Assembly (NCBI RefSeq): GCF_013307225.1
Contig: NZ_CP028942.1
Coordinates: forward strand, 1,576,956-1,640,955
From: Polynucleobacter tropicus
GTDB taxonomy: Bacteria; Pseudomonadota; Gammaproteobacteria; Burkholderiales; Burkholderiaceae
DNA: 64,000 nucleotides
Direction: 5' to 3'
Under the pieces are notes generated by a model that was not told where the DNA came from, did not search any database, and saw only the letters and a program-made list of their open reading frames with translations. The translations under genes were made by a program, and so were the position numbers. This document shows positions 1-8,706 of the stretch, one piece after another; within the stretch, counting starts at the first letter, position 1; the number at the start of each line of letters is the position of its first letter.

Positions 1-158
1 TCTTTACAAGTCATTGGCGGTTGATTGCCCAATGTCGCAATCACATCAAACTGGGTCATGGTTAAGCCCATAGATCGAAGATCTGGCGCTGAATACCGCT
101 CAAAAGCTTGATAGGCAGATACCAAATTTCTCAAAACGGGCAAAAAGTTCGTTTGCAT
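1..158 (-). CDS. MarR-family transcriptional regulator, N-terminal part only
   Basis: The reverse strand from the ATG at 158 is open to the window edge and gives 52 residues of a protein whose 3' end lies outside. The segment around MTQFDVIATLGNQPP, followed by TCK, is typical of helices 1-3 of MarR regulators, where the winged-helix domain begins after the dimerisation helix. MarR proteins are dimeric repressors that bind palindromes near their own promoters. Two tandem dyads lie just upstream (181-215) and would be the natural operator. The gene is downstream of the hydrolase gene at 289-1140 on the same strand but is separated from it by a terminator. The ligand is unknown. Family call is good; the N-terminus alone cannot give the subfamily. 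Confidence 0.75.
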   Translation of the reverse strand, partial: MQTNFLPVLRNLVSAYQAFERYSAPDLRSMGLTMTQFDVIATLGNQPPMTCK

Positions 159-180
159 TGGATAAACATTAAAAAGTACT

Positions 181-215
181 AACTAGGACTAGTTTAGTAC
201 TAATTAGAACTAATT
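181..215 (-). promoter_or_regulatory. Tandem palindromes, putative MarR operator
   Basis: Two 14-bp dyads of the same design stand in tandem: AACTAG-GA-CTAGTT at 181-194 and AATTAG-AA-CTAATT at 202-215. Their starts are 21 bp apart, two helical turns, so two dimers would bind the same DNA face. They lie 23-57 bp upstream of the MarR start codon at 158. Autorepression is inferred from this position and from the usual behaviour of the family. Confidence 0.6.
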
Positions 216-232
216 GCAATACCCCCCTATTC

Positions 233-263
233 CCAAATAAAAAACCCCACAATTTATGTGGGG
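233..263 (-). terminator. Rho-independent terminator of the 289-1140 gene
   Basis: A 6-bp stem CCCCAC / GTGGGG (245-250 and 258-263) with a 7-nt loop is followed on the reverse strand by a T-rich tract (A-rich on the plus strand, 234-244). It lies just past the stop codon of the hydrolase gene and separates it from the MarR gene. Confidence 0.8.
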
Positions 264-288
264 TTAGAGGTTTTGGGCATATAAAGCA

Positions 289-1140
289 TCAAAACTGGAC
301 TGTTTCTCCCTCGATCATGGGAATGATTTTGATGTTACTTCCCTTCATCGCAGCCTGGAACTCAGCCAAGGTACCTTTTGCAATTGGATTGGAGTTGTAG
401 TGCATTGGGATCACCATTTTTGGCTTCACCCAAGTTTTTAAAGCATAGGCTGCATCATCTGGGGCCATTGTGAAATTACCGCCAATCGGAATCAATACCA
501 AGTCTGGTTTGTAATGTTCGCTGATAAATTTCATATCGCTAAATAAGCCGGTATCACCCATGTGCCAAATCTTGAATCCATTTTCCAATTCAATGATGTA
601 GCCTACTGGCTCGCCAGCAGGGTGGGATTCCAATTTGTCAGTGGCTGGATTTTTCCAAACCAATAAAGAAGAATGTTCAGCTTGCACTGCGGTTACTTTT
701 ACACCCGGTAATGGAGTAACACGTCCAGTCTTATTAAAGCGCCAACCCAAATCCGCAGGGAGTATTCCTAAAGTAATGAGTGGTGTCACCATATCAGCTG
801 GGCCATATAGTTTGACGTTATTCGATTTCGCAACAGCTGGTGCATCGCCAATATGATCCACGTGCGCATGCGTTACCAACACCGCATCTATCGGCCCAAT
901 TGCAGCAAGATCATTCTTATACTGCGGCGGTGTTTTTGGTCCGCCAGTAATCCATGGGTCAATCAAGATCATCTTGCCCTCAGGGGTTTTAATCCGAAAG
1001 CCTGCTTGACCAAACCATAACAGCTCTGTTTTGCCTTGTGCGCTAGGAGCACTCTGAGCAATTGCAGATTGTCCAGCGTTTAACAACAAAGGCATTGCTA
1101 AAGCAGCAGCAAAGAGTTTTTTAAGTGAATGCATTCCCAT
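289..1140 (-). CDS. Exported metal-dependent hydrolase, metallo-beta-lactamase fold (UPF0173-like)
   Basis: The protein has a signal peptide (MHSLKK, then a hydrophobic stretch ending near AIAQSA) and a metallo-beta-lactamase domain. The metal-binding THAHVDH motif lies near residue 90, a later histidine is in WHMGDTG, and IPMHYNSNP lies near the C-terminus. The order matches the UPF0173/YtkL group of metal-dependent hydrolases, whose substrates are mostly unknown; most members are cytoplasmic, so the signal peptide is notable. An upstream in-frame ATG at 1155 exists, but GGGAGA sits 6-7 nt before the ATG at 1140, so I chose 1140. Export to the periplasm is inferred from the signal peptide. 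Confidence 0.8.
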   Translation of the reverse strand: MGMHSLKKLFAAALAMPLLLNAGQSAIAQSAPSAQGKTELLWFGQAGFRIKTPEGKMILIDPWITGGPKTPPQYKNDLAAIGPIDAVLVTHAHVDHIGDAPAVAKSNNVKLYGPADMVTPLITLGILPADLGWRFNKTGRVTPLPGVKVTAVQAEHSSLLVWKNPATDKLESHPAGEPVGYIIELENGFKIWHMGDTGLFSDMKFISEHYKPDLVLIPIGGNFTMAPDDAAYALKTWVKPKMVIPMHYNSNPIAKGTLAEFQAAMKGSNIKIIPMIEGETVQF

Positions 1141-1177
1141 CAACTTGTCTCCCAATCTATTTATGAATAAGAAAACT

Positions 1178-1197
1178 ATATCTCATATCAGAGATAT
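1178..1197. repeat. Short dyad upstream of the exported hydrolase gene
   Basis: Perfect 7-bp arms ATATCTC and GAGATAT flank ATATCA. It lies 38-57 bp before the chosen start of the 289-1140 gene, where an operator could be. A similar dyad, ATCTCA-TAT-TGAGAT, occurs at 17438-17452. Function unknown. Confidence 0.3.
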
Positions 1198-1265
1198 CAG
1201 TTTGATGGATTTGTACGGCACCGCAACAATATTGAAATACTTTATCCAATCAGTGCCGCATTGAT

Positions 1266-1676
1266 TTATTTCCAAAAAATATTGAGCTTTTGAGAAGAGC
1301 CCGCTTTTACTGCCAAAGCGCGCTTTTGCTCTACGCCCTGATAAGTTGCAAGAATTTGATAATCGCCTGGAGTGAGATTAATCAACATATATGGGCCGTC
1401 TGCTTGCGCATTAAATATCACTTTTTGCTGCTCATTGATTAGCTTAATTTGCACCCCAAATATCCACACTCCCCTACCATTCTCAAGTTGAGAAAGCTCT
1501 AGTAATACAGGCCACTGCTTTGCCTCAGCCAATATGGCTTCACTTTCACCATCGCCAACACCACCGCTAATGAAGGCAATCCCTTCGGAATGCTGAGTAT
1601 CTGGAATTTGCGCAAAGACAAAACCAGAAACAATAAGAAAGAGGCCGGCAATTGCGTGCTTAAGAAATGTATTCAT
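1266..1676 (-). CDS. Exported small protein, unknown function
   Basis: I do not recognise this 136-residue protein. It starts with a clear signal peptide (MNTFLKHAIAGLFLIVSGFVFAQ). The second half, with GPYMLINLTPGDYQILATYQG, resembles the beta-sandwich 'carboxypeptidase regulatory-like' fold seen in many exported accessory proteins (an aromatic-rich strand, then LTPGDY, then a strand ending in lysine-rich sequence). No catalytic motif is visible. It is a single gene, expressed on its own or with upstream genes on the minus strand. A periplasmic binding or structural role is a guess. Confidence 0.6.
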   Translation of the reverse strand: MNTFLKHAIAGLFLIVSGFVFAQIPDTQHSEGIAFISGGVGDGESEAILAEAKQWPVLLELSQLENGRGVWIFGVQIKLINEQQKVIFNAQADGPYMLINLTPGDYQILATYQGVEQKRALAVKAGSSQKLNIFWK

Positions 1677-1700
1677 TTTTTAATGTTACCGCTAGCCCAC

Positions 1701-1730
1701 AAAATAAAAAAGCCCTGCTAGGCAGGGCTT
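1701..1730 (-). terminator. Terminator after the quinone oxidoreductase gene
   Basis: A 9-bp stem AAGCCCTGC / GCAGGGCTT (1710-1718 and 1722-1730) with a 3-nt loop is followed on the reverse strand by a T tract (1701-1710). It lies 22 bp beyond the stop of the 1753-2733 gene. Confidence 0.85.
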
Positions 1731-1752
1731 GAATTTAAGAACATCAATACAC

Positions 1753-2733
1753 TTAAGGGATCATCACGATTGCACCAAACACTTTTCTACCCTCAGCGGC
1801 ACGGTGCGCATCCGCAGCCTGCTCCAGAGGGAATTTCGCACCAATTTGAACTTTGACGTGTCCTTTAGAAATCGCATCAAATACTGCCTTCGCATTTTCT
1901 TGAAGCAAAGCATGCGTTGCATTGTGCGGAAAAACAGACGGTCTAGTTAAGAACAAACAACCCTTCTTATTCAAAATCTCTGGCTGAATTTCAGGAGCGG
2001 GACCAGAGGCCGCACCAAAGAGTGCAACAGTACCAAAAGGCGCAGCGCATTCTAAAGAACCCAAGAATGTATCTTTAGCAACAGAGTCATAAACCACATT
2101 AGCCTTCTTGCCGCCCGTTGCCTTTATAACTTCCTCAACCCAGTTTGGATTGGAGTAATCCACCACCGCATCGCAACCCGCAGCTTTTGCTGCCGCCACT
2201 TTTGCTTGCGAACCAACCGTACCAACCACAAAAGCGCCCAATGCTTTTGCCCAACCCGCCAATATTTGACCAACACCGCCAGCAGCTGCATGCACCAAAA
2301 CAATATCGCCGGCCTTTACTTTGTAAGTCTTTTGCACCAAATATTGCGCTGTCATTGCCTTAAAGAAAACTGCAGCAGCAACTTCATCGGAAATATTGCT
2401 AGGTACAGGCACCACCTTATCGGCCGCAACATTGCGTGCACTTGCATATGCGCCGATACCAGCGTTCATATACATAACGCGATCACCTACTTTGAGACCG
2501 GTCACACCATCGCCCAATGCTTCTACTACGCCCACAGCCTCATGACCCAAGCCTGTTGGCAAATCCAATGGGTAAACCCCTGATCGTTGATAGACATCGA
2601 TGAAGTTAAAGCCAATCGCTGTTTGTCGCAATTGCACTTCACCTTTAGCTGGCGGAGGCAATTCTTTATCAATCAATTTGATTACGTCTGCACTGCCTAG
2701 CTTATCTAAGCTCACTACTCGCGCTTTGGTCAC
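1753..2733 (-). CDS. qor: NADPH:quinone oxidoreductase, zinc-free MDR family
   Basis: The 326-residue protein is of normal length for the quinone-oxidoreductase branch of the medium-chain dehydrogenase/reductase superfamily. The N-terminal GroES-like domain carries GFNFIDVYQRSGVYPL and the signature LGHEAVGVVEALG; the Rossmann domain has VLVHAAAGGVGQ around residues 145-156. The cysteine set of zinc enzymes is absent. Enzymes of this type reduce quinones with NADPH in the cytoplasm and protect against redox cycling. The start is GTG, preceded by an AGGTGA ribosome site. It is a single gene with its own terminator. Confidence 0.85.
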   Translation of the reverse strand: MTKARVVSLDKLGSADVIKLIDKELPPPAKGEVQLRQTAIGFNFIDVYQRSGVYPLDLPTGLGHEAVGVVEALGDGVTGLKVGDRVMYMNAGIGAYASARNVAADKVVPVPSNISDEVAAAVFFKAMTAQYLVQKTYKVKAGDIVLVHAAAGGVGQILAGWAKALGAFVVGTVGSQAKVAAAKAAGCDAVVDYSNPNWVEEVIKATGGKKANVVYDSVAKDTFLGSLECAAPFGTVALFGAASGPAPEIQPEILNKKGCLFLTRPSVFPHNATHALLQENAKAVFDAISKGHVKVQIGAKFPLEQAADAHRAAEGRKVFGAIVMIP

Positions 2734-2844
2734 GTGTCACCTATTTATATTTGTTATGAGAAAAAATATCATACCCCAAAAGACGTTCTTGAGCAGGGGC
2801 CGCAAAGCACCGCTAGAATGAATCAAACCCTCGACTGACAACCT

Positions 2845-3744
2845 TTGAAAGCTTATTACTCTGACCACTTTGTTTTACCTCTTCCGCCGGGGCATCGCTT
2901 CCCGATGGAAAAATATTCTCGCTTGCGTGATTTGGTTGGTGAACTACCCAATCTTTTTCTAATCGAAGCTCCCGCTGCAAGCGATACGCAATTACTTTAC
3001 GCCCATGACCCAAGCTATCTATTAAGGGTAGTAAATGGGAGTTTGAGCGAAGCCGAGCAAAAAGAAATTGGTTTCCCGTGGAGTGAAAAAATGGTGGAGC
3101 GCTCTAGACGTTCCGCAGGCGCAACTATTGCCGCGGCAAAAACAGCCATGCAAGAAGGGATCTCAGGAAATCTTGCTGGCGGCACACATCATGCTTATCG
3201 CAATCGTGGCAGCGGGTTCTGCGTTTTTAATGATGCGGCGGTTGCTGCACGCACCCTCCAGAAAGAAATCAACTCCAAACTTAAGATTGCAATTATTGAT
3301 CTCGATGTTCATCAAGGCAATGGGACTGCATCGATACTTCAACATGATTCCTCAATATTCACTTTGTCTATGCATGGGGAAAATAACTTCCCATTCCAAA
3401 AAGAAGTAAGTGATTTAGATTACGGTCTTCAAGATGGCTGTGATGACCAAACTTATTTGCAGACTCTCAACGAATGTCTTGATCAATTAGATAGTCGATT
3501 TAAACCTGACTTTGTCATTTACCTTGCAGGCGCTGATCCTCATGAGGATGACCGCCTCGGTAGACTAAAAATCACTAAAGAAGGAATGCGATTAAGGGAT
3601 GAGACCGTATTTCAATATGGCCTTGACCAAAACATCCCCATCGCATTTTCAATGGCAGGTGGTTATGGCAAAGAAATTGCCTCTACCGTCGAGATTCACT
3701 TTCAAACCATTCAAACCGCCCTGCAGTTTCAGATGCGGTATTGA
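2845..3744 (+). CDS. Histone deacetylase family protein (AcuC/APAH-like)
   Basis: This 299-residue protein has the zinc-dependent arginase/deacetylase fold. Visible active-site elements are the tandem histidines in GGTHHA (residues 115-116), the metal ligands in IDLDVHQGNG (D152, D154, H156), the third aspartate in GADPHEDD, and GGY near the C-terminus. Bacterial members deacetylate small molecules, polyamines or protein lysines; the substrate cannot be read from sequence. The start is TTG: the N-terminus from this codon (KAYYSDHFVLPLPPGHRFP) is what I expect of this subgroup, and no ATG upstream is in frame. It is not linked to an acetyltransferase, unlike the second paralogue at 52826. It converges with the phasin gene with only 8 bp between stops. 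Confidence 0.85.
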   Translation: MKAYYSDHFVLPLPPGHRFPMEKYSRLRDLVGELPNLFLIEAPAASDTQLLYAHDPSYLLRVVNGSLSEAEQKEIGFPWSEKMVERSRRSAGATIAAAKTAMQEGISGNLAGGTHHAYRNRGSGFCVFNDAAVAARTLQKEINSKLKIAIIDLDVHQGNGTASILQHDSSIFTLSMHGENNFPFQKEVSDLDYGLQDGCDDQTYLQTLNECLDQLDSRFKPDFVIYLAGADPHEDDRLGRLKITKEGMRLRDETVFQYGLDQNIPIAFSMAGGYGKEIASTVEIHFQTIQTALQFQMRY

Positions 3745-3752
3745 TGCCAACC

Positions 3753-4286
3753 TTAATCTTTACTCTGCTTCTTCTTTGAAGAACCTTTAGGGGCAGATAA
3801 GTTAGTTACGCTCTCGACACTTTTTTCAAAATTAGCAAAAGAGTCTGCCATTGCAGCTCGCACTAATTCAAAGTTTTGTAGCGCATTATTAAAAGAGGTC
3901 TTAAAGACTGAAACATAAGCCTCGCTCCCAGCGGGTGCGTTATTGGTAGCATCATTTACAAAGTGAATAAGATCAGCCTTTGAATCCTGAATCATCTCTT
4001 CAGCGATTTCAGACAACTCTTTATTCCCGCTTCTAAGGACATCCAGTAGCTGCTGATGATAGTGAGCCACTTCTTTGGCAGCATCTTGCAAAACCTCGGC
4101 ATGAACATAATCAAATGCCGTTTTTGGGTCTTGCGTTTTCATCAGATCAGAAACACGCTTTTGAATTAACTCTGCGAATTCTTGGGCTGCCTTTTGATTG
4201 ATACTGGCAATTGCTTGCGCACTTTCCATGGCAACACGGCTAACCGCCTTGCTTGCATCAATTGCCTTTTGTGGACTTTTACTCAT
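3753..4286 (-). CDS. Phasin family protein
   Basis: The 177-residue protein is almost entirely amphipathic helix and has the phasin layout: an Ala/Gln-rich N-terminal helix (SAQAIASINQKAAQEFAEL), a middle segment with LMKTQDPKTAFDYVH, and a Lys-rich tail (APKGSSKKKQSKD). Phasins coat polyhydroxyalkanoate granules and limit their size; the Lys-rich tail resembles those proposed to contact DNA. An in-frame codon upstream would add 11 residues, but GGAGGGGTC directly precedes the ATG at 4286, so I start there. No PHA synthase lies in the window, so linkage to PHA is by family only. Confidence 0.8.
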   Translation of the reverse strand: MSKSPQKAIDASKAVSRVAMESAQAIASINQKAAQEFAELIQKRVSDLMKTQDPKTAFDYVHAEVLQDAAKEVAHYHQQLLDVLRSGNKELSEIAEEMIQDSKADLIHFVNDATNNAPAGSEAYVSVFKTSFNNALQNFELVRAAMADSFANFEKSVESVTNLSAPKGSSKKKQSKD

Positions 4287-4398
4287 GACCCCTCCATTAG
4301 AGATATTGGTAAATACCAATCTACTCCGGTTTTAGGGTGTTGCTATAGAGGAATACCAGTAGAGCCCAGATTCACCAGGCTCCATCTGCGTTAAACAC

Positions 4399-5061
4399 CT
4401 ATTTTGATGTTGTAGAACCTGATGCTGCTTTCTTGGGCATGCTGTTGAGTGTAGCAGCGTCGTTCAATTGTTGATCTACTAAATAAAGCGCACCACCGTA
4501 GTTCGCCTGCAAGTCGTAGCCAGATAAGCCCACTGTATAAATAGTGATATTGGGATTAAATGAGCGAATTGTTCCACCAGATCCTGCGGAGAAATTGGCA
4601 TCTACATCAATTCCGCCTTGTTGACCATCTATCGTGGACAGCAAGAATTGGTCAATAGCCGAAGCTGTTTTGAAAATGACAATTTGATATTGTTTTTGGT
4701 ATCCAGCACCCAAGCCTTCGCCTGTTTTAACGTCTTGCATAAACACAGGCTCTTTGCGGCGCTTGTCATATAGAACGCCTTCACCACGCGCCACAACTAC
4801 TAAAACAATATTGATATTTGTGGCATTGAAAACTGCATAACCAGCCGCCGCATCAATCTCTTTCTTGGCTGCTGGATTTTGCTTAAGCAGAGCATCTAAA
4901 CCCGTTTGCGCCATCTTCAAGGTTGCTTCTCGCTTCTGCATGATCTCTTGTTGAGTCAGAGGTTTGCCATCTTGACCCGTGGATTGGCAGCCCGAAAGAA
5001 TCAAGGCAGCAACTGCGATTAAGGAAATTGGCTTTAGTAGCTTGTGAAATAGGATGCGCAT
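4399..5061 (-). CDS. SYLF/YSC84-domain lipoprotein
   Basis: A lipoprotein signal ends in the lipobox LSGC (residues 22-25), predicting lipid attachment at the first cysteine and an envelope location. The rest (roughly residues 55-205) matches the lipid-binding SYLF/YSC84 domain: AAGYAVFNATNINIVLVVVARGEG, then GEGLGAGYQKQ, then a glycine-rich beta segment ending with YGGALYLVD. The domain binds phosphoinositides in eukaryotes, whereas the bacterial role is unclear. The gene stands alone on the minus strand, divergent from ahpC. Confidence 0.8.
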   Translation of the reverse strand: MRILFHKLLKPISLIAVAALILSGCQSTGQDGKPLTQQEIMQKREATLKMAQTGLDALLKQNPAAKKEIDAAAGYAVFNATNINIVLVVVARGEGVLYDKRRKEPVFMQDVKTGEGLGAGYQKQYQIVIFKTASAIDQFLLSTIDGQQGGIDVDANFSAGSGGTIRSFNPNITIYTVGLSGYDLQANYGGALYLVDQQLNDAATLNSMPKKAASGSTTSK

Positions 5062-5280
5062 ATTCAGATTCGGGTCGTAATTAAGGAAATTGGGCTTTGC
5101 CGCAATTATCCACTCTTTTAGAGGCCTATTTGAGCTATCTCCTAGGGCTTTTCTATTATCTAATAAATCGATTATTTATATCAATATTATTCATTATACA
5201 AATATCAAGATAGTGCCTAGAATGGACTCCGTTGTCATAGTTTTCACGAATCATTTAGTTAAAAAAGGAAAAGGAGCACC

Positions 5281-5844
5281 ATGTCTATTATCAATACAGC
5301 CGTACAACCATTTAAAACCGAAGCATTCCACAATGGCAAGTTTGTAACTATTACTGACGAGACCCTCAAGGGTAAGTGGTCAGTTCTCATTTTCATGCCA
5401 GCAGCATTTACATTTAACTGCCCAACTGAAATTGAAGACGCAGCTGAGAACTATGCTGAGTTCCAAAAATTAGGCGCTGAAGTGTATATCGTTACAACTG
5501 ATACTCACTTCTCACACAAAGTTTGGCACGAGACATCTCCTGCTGTTGGCAAAGCGAAGTTCCCGCTCGTTGGTGACCCAACACATACATTGACAAATGC
5601 TTTTGGCGTACACATTCCTGAAGCAGGTTTGGCATTGCGTGGCACATTCATCATCAACCCAGAAGGCGTGATCAAGACAGCTGAGATTCACTCTAATGAA
5701 ATCGCTCGCGATGTTTCTGAAACATTGCGTAAGCTCAAAGCTGCTCAATACACAGCCGCCCACCCAGGTGAAGTATGCCCAGCTAAATGGAAAGAAGGCG
5801 CAGCTACTTTGACTCCTTCTTTGGACCTCGTAGGCAAGATCTAA
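5281..5844 (+). CDS. ahpC: Alkyl hydroperoxide reductase peroxiredoxin subunit
   Basis: The 187-residue protein is a typical 2-Cys peroxiredoxin of the AhpC class. The peroxidatic cysteine is C47 in FNCPTE and the resolving cysteine is C166 in GEVCPAKW. It reduces H2O2, organic peroxides and peroxynitrite and is re-reduced by AhpF, which lies 100 bp downstream in the same direction. A strong ribosome site (AAGGAG) precedes the ATG by 5 nt. The upstream region (5062-5280) is very AT-rich; I could not recognise an OxyR site there with confidence. Confidence 0.97.
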   Translation: MSIINTAVQPFKTEAFHNGKFVTITDETLKGKWSVLIFMPAAFTFNCPTEIEDAAENYAEFQKLGAEVYIVTTDTHFSHKVWHETSPAVGKAKFPLVGDPTHTLTNAFGVHIPEAGLALRGTFIINPEGVIKTAEIHSNEIARDVSETLRKLKAAQYTAAHPGEVCPAKWKEGAATLTPSLDLVGKI

Positions 5845-5944
5845 TTAATCATCCCTAGCCAATCAGACTCTCACCGGAGAGTCTATTGGAGAGGACAAGA
5901 TCCTGCCCAATGGACTCACTGAAATTTATACAAAGGATGTCACC

Positions 5945-7525
5945 ATGTTAGATAACAACATTAAGACCCAATTAAAAGCTTATTTTGAAAAGATTGTTTC
6001 ACCAATCACGCTAACTGCATCTCTTGATGACGGCGAAACTTCCGCTCAAATGCGCGAGCTATTAAATGAAGTGGCTGAGCAATCAGACAAGATCACCGTT
6101 GAAACCAATGGTAGTGATAAACACGTACCTAGCTTTACCGTAAGCAAAACTGGCGAAGAAGCTCGTATTCGTTTTGCAGGCCTACCAATGGGTCATGAAA
6201 TGACATCATTTATTTTGGCGATCTTGCAAGCCAGCGGTTACCCACCAAAAGTTGAAGAAGATATATTGGTTCGCATTCGCAAATTGGATGGCAAGTTCCG
6301 TTTCCAAACATTTATCTCTTTGTCATGCCATAACTGCCCGGACGTAGTTCAGGCACTCAATTTGATGGCTGCGCTCAACCCCAATATCGAACATGAAATG
6401 ATCGATGGCGCCCTCTTCCAGCCATTGGTTGATCAATATCAAATCATGGCTGTTCCAACCGTAATCTTGAATGGCGAAGTATTTGGTCAAGGCCGCATGG
6501 GTGCGGAAGAGATCATTGCCAAACTCGATACTGGTAGCGCCGAAGAAGAAGCAGCCAAACTCAATGCCAAGGGTGATTTTGATGTTTTAGTTATTGGCGG
6601 TGGCCCCGCTGGATCGGCAGCGGCAATTTATGCCGCCCGCAAAGGTATCCGCACTGGTATTGTTGCTGAGCGTTTTGGCGGCCAAGTGATGGATACCTTG
6701 GGTATTGAGAACTTCATTTCCGTTTCTCATACAGAAGGCCCAAAGCTCGTTCAAGCTTTAGAGCAACACGTCAAAGACTACGAAGTAGATATCATGAATC
6801 TGCAGCGCGCTAATGCTTTACGCAAAACCAATGCAGGCATTGAAGTGGAAATGGCCAACGGTGCAGTTCTGAAAAGCAAGTCCGTCATCATCAGCACGGG
6901 CGCACGTTGGAGGGAAATGAATGTTCCAGGCGAGCAAGAGTATCGCAATAAAGGCGTAGCTTACTGCCCTCACTGCGATGGTCCTTTATTTAAAGGTAAG
7001 CGTGTTGCCGTCATTGGCGGCGGCAATTCAGGGGTGGAGGCTGCAATTGACTTAGCAGGTATCGTAAGTCACGTTACCTTGATTGAGTTTGATAGTCAAT
7101 TACGAGCTGATGCCGTATTGCAAACCAAATTGTTCAGCCTGCCTAATGTGACTGTGATTAAGAGTGCTCTGACCAAAGAGGTATTAGGTGATGGCAGCAA
7201 GGTTAACGGCTTGCGTTATCAAGATCGCACCAACAATGCAGAACATACGATTGAGCTAGAAGGCATCTTTGTGCAAATTGGTTTACTACCAAATACCGAA
7301 TGGCTCAAAGGCACGATAGATCTATCCCCACGCGGAGAGATTATTGTGGATGCCAAAGGTGAAACTTCCGTGCCCGGAATATTTGCTGCAGGAGATTGCA
7401 CTACTGTTCCATACAAGCAAATCATCATTGCCATGGGCGAAGGTGCAAAAGCTTCACTAGGTGCGTTTGATTACCTCATTCGTCACTCAGTCAGCAAAGA
7501 GGAGCCAGCCCTGGTTGCAGCTTAA
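5945..7525 (+). CDS. ahpF: Alkyl hydroperoxide reductase flavoprotein subunit
   Basis: The 526-residue length and domain order fit AhpF. The N-terminal tandem thioredoxin-like domain has the redox centre SCHNCPD (C128, C131). The thioredoxin-reductase-like part has the FAD-binding [10 protein letters not shown], the second redox centre CPHCDG (C341, C344), the NAD-binding [10 protein letters not shown], and a terminal FAD motif with [10 protein letters not shown]. Electrons pass from NADH through FAD and the two dithiols to AhpC. It follows ahpC and ends before a strong bidirectional terminator. Confidence 0.97.
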   Translation: MLDNNIKTQLKAYFEKIVSPITLTASLDDGETSAQMRELLNEVAEQSDKITVETNGSDKHVPSFTVSKTGEEARIRFAGLPMGHEMTSFILAILQASGYPPKVEEDILVRIRKLDGKFRFQTFISLSCHNCPDVVQALNLMAALNPNIEHEMIDGALFQPLVDQYQIMAVPTVILNGEVFGQGRMGAEEIIAKLDTGSAEEEAAKLNAKGDFDVLVIGGGPAGSAAAIYAARKGIRTGIVAERFGGQVMDTLGIENFISVSHTEGPKLVQALEQHVKDYEVDIMNLQRANALRKTNAGIEVEMANGAVLKSKSVIISTGARWREMNVPGEQEYRNKGVAYCPHCDGPLFKGKRVAVIGGGNSGVEAAIDLAGIVSHVTLIEFDSQLRADAVLQTKLFSLPNVTVIKSALTKEVLGDGSKVNGLRYQDRTNNAEHTIELEGIFVQIGLLPNTEWLKGTIDLSPRGEIIVDAKGETSVPGIFAAGDCTTVPYKQIIIAMGEGAKASLGAFDYLIRHSVSKEEPALVAA

Positions 7526-7543
7526 TAAGGGTTGGGCAAATAA

Positions 7544-7579
7544 AAATCCCCAGAGTAATTTCTGGGGATTTTTATTTTT
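7544..7579. terminator. Bidirectional terminator between ahpF and the DUF3833 gene
   Basis: The 13-bp stem AAAAATCCCCAGA / TCTGGGGATTTTT (7544-7556 and 7563-7575), with a 6-nt loop, has a T run on either strand. It serves ahpF on the plus strand and the convergent operon ending at 7598. Confidence 0.9.
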
Positions 7580-7597
7580 TACATTGAAATGTAACTA

Positions 7598-8146
7598 TTA
7601 GCGCTTATAAAAGCTTAGGGTGACCTCACCCAATTCAATGCCAAATTTACTCATCTTGGCTTTATTGATCATTACCTTTGAGTTCATGAGATACATCCAG
7701 TCATCGAACTGAACATGATAGATCGTGCCATCTACTGGTAATGCCAGCGTATAAGCCCAATTGAGTGCATTGCCAGCCGCAACGCCATTGGCATCACCCA
7801 CCACATCATCAGCCCTACCAACATACTTGCCTGGTGAAACTTCAGTAATTACCCAAATACGCTTTTGTTTAGTGCCATCTGAGTATTCAAAACTCTCATC
7901 TAAAGTGCCTACTTTTTTACCATCTGCTACTTTCCAGCTAGCCTGCATTAGCACAGTAAAACGCTTGACCACTTCGCCACTTCGATTCGTGAAGATGCCA
8001 TATGCATCAATGGTGCCATTGAAATACTCACTTAAATCAAGGGTCGGCTTTTCATTGGCATATTGTGAAACCTGTGGGCCTGCGCAACCTAACAAAAAAA
8101 GCGTAGATAAGGTAATAGCTAAAAATCTTTTTGCTAAATTTTTCAT
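7598..8146 (-). CDS. DUF3833 lipoprotein
   Basis: The lipobox LLGC lies near residue 21. The body of this 182-residue protein has the DUF3833 hallmarks: LDLSEYFNGTIDAYGIFTNRSGEVVKRFTV early on, YVGRADDVVGDANG in the middle and a C-terminal WMYLMNSKVMINKAKMSKFG. The function is unknown, but the family is often found with chalcone-isomerase-like, SDR, cyclopropane-fatty-acid-synthase-like and photolyase genes in light or singlet-oxygen induced loci. The start overlaps the stop of the preceding gene (ATGA), so it is translationally coupled as the last gene of a three-gene operon. Confidence 0.85.
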   Translation of the reverse strand: MKNLAKRFLAITLSTLFLLGCAGPQVSQYANEKPTLDLSEYFNGTIDAYGIFTNRSGEVVKRFTVLMQASWKVADGKKVGTLDESFEYSDGTKQKRIWVITEVSPGKYVGRADDVVGDANGVAAGNALNWAYTLALPVDGTIYHVQFDDWMYLMNSKVMINKAKMSKFGIELGEVTLSFYKR

Positions 8147-8706
8147 TGCTTACAGGTTTCCTCTAATAAAGGTGGTGGGCAATGTTGGCCCAATAATTGA
8201 TCGCGTAATTTTGGCGCAGTAGTTTTTGAATCCAGCCATATACCAAAGAATGCCTTTGAAAAATCCGCACCAGCAATTTGCGCAAGTGGCTTGCCATCAA
8301 AATAAAAAGTGGTTCCCTGTTTGGGGTTATAGATTGCGGTCAAACTTTGGCCTGGCTCTACGTTTGGCAAAAATGTCGCTAATTGCTTTCCCCAAATCTG
8401 GGCTTGGGTATCAGGTACACCTAACTTCTTCATCTCCTCCGCAGAACGATTCGCAATCGCTAATCCACTTAATGACTTGTGATATTGAAGATCTAAGGCA
8501 AATTCAGATGAATTAAAAGAGCCTGCTCGATAAAAGTTTGCATCGTAAATATGTAAGCCCCACCAAGTTAGCTTGCCACTACCCTGAAGTTTTGCTGGAT
8601 TGAGTGCTTGGTCAATGTAAACCAAATCACGAGCGAAACTTATGGGGGCAGTTCCATAAACTATAAGCAGTAATGTAGCTAAAAATAACTTTGCAAAATA
8701 TCTCAT
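8143..8706 (-). CDS. Exported chalcone-isomerase-like domain protein
   Basis: After a signal peptide (cleavage near SFARD) comes a 160-residue chalcone-isomerase-like domain. The hallmark stretch is GSGKLTWWGLHIYDANFYR near residues 42-60, followed by LQYHKSLSGLAIANRSAEEM. Bacterial members lack flavonoid substrates and are thought to bind fatty acids or related lipids; here that is only inference. It is the middle gene of the operon: TAATG overlap with the DCC gene upstream and ATGA overlap with the DUF3833 gene downstream. There is no cyclopropane synthase gene in the window, although this family usually accompanies one. Confidence 0.8.
   Translation of the reverse strand: MRYFAKLFLATLLLIVYGTAPISFARDLVYIDQALNPAKLQGSGKLTWWGLHIYDANFYRAGSFNSSEFALDLQYHKSLSGLAIANRSAEEMKKLGVPDTQAQIWGKQLATFLPNVEPGQSLTAIYNPKQGTTFYFDGKPLAQIAGADFSKAFFGIWLDSKTTAPKLRDQLLGQHCPPPLLEETCKQ

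Noticed and set aside
5062..5280. Possible OxyR site upstream of ahpC (AT-rich dyad around ATCGAT at 5161-5178)
   Set aside because: The region is very AT-rich and the ATAG/CTAT half-site spacing of OxyR is not met, so I do not call it.
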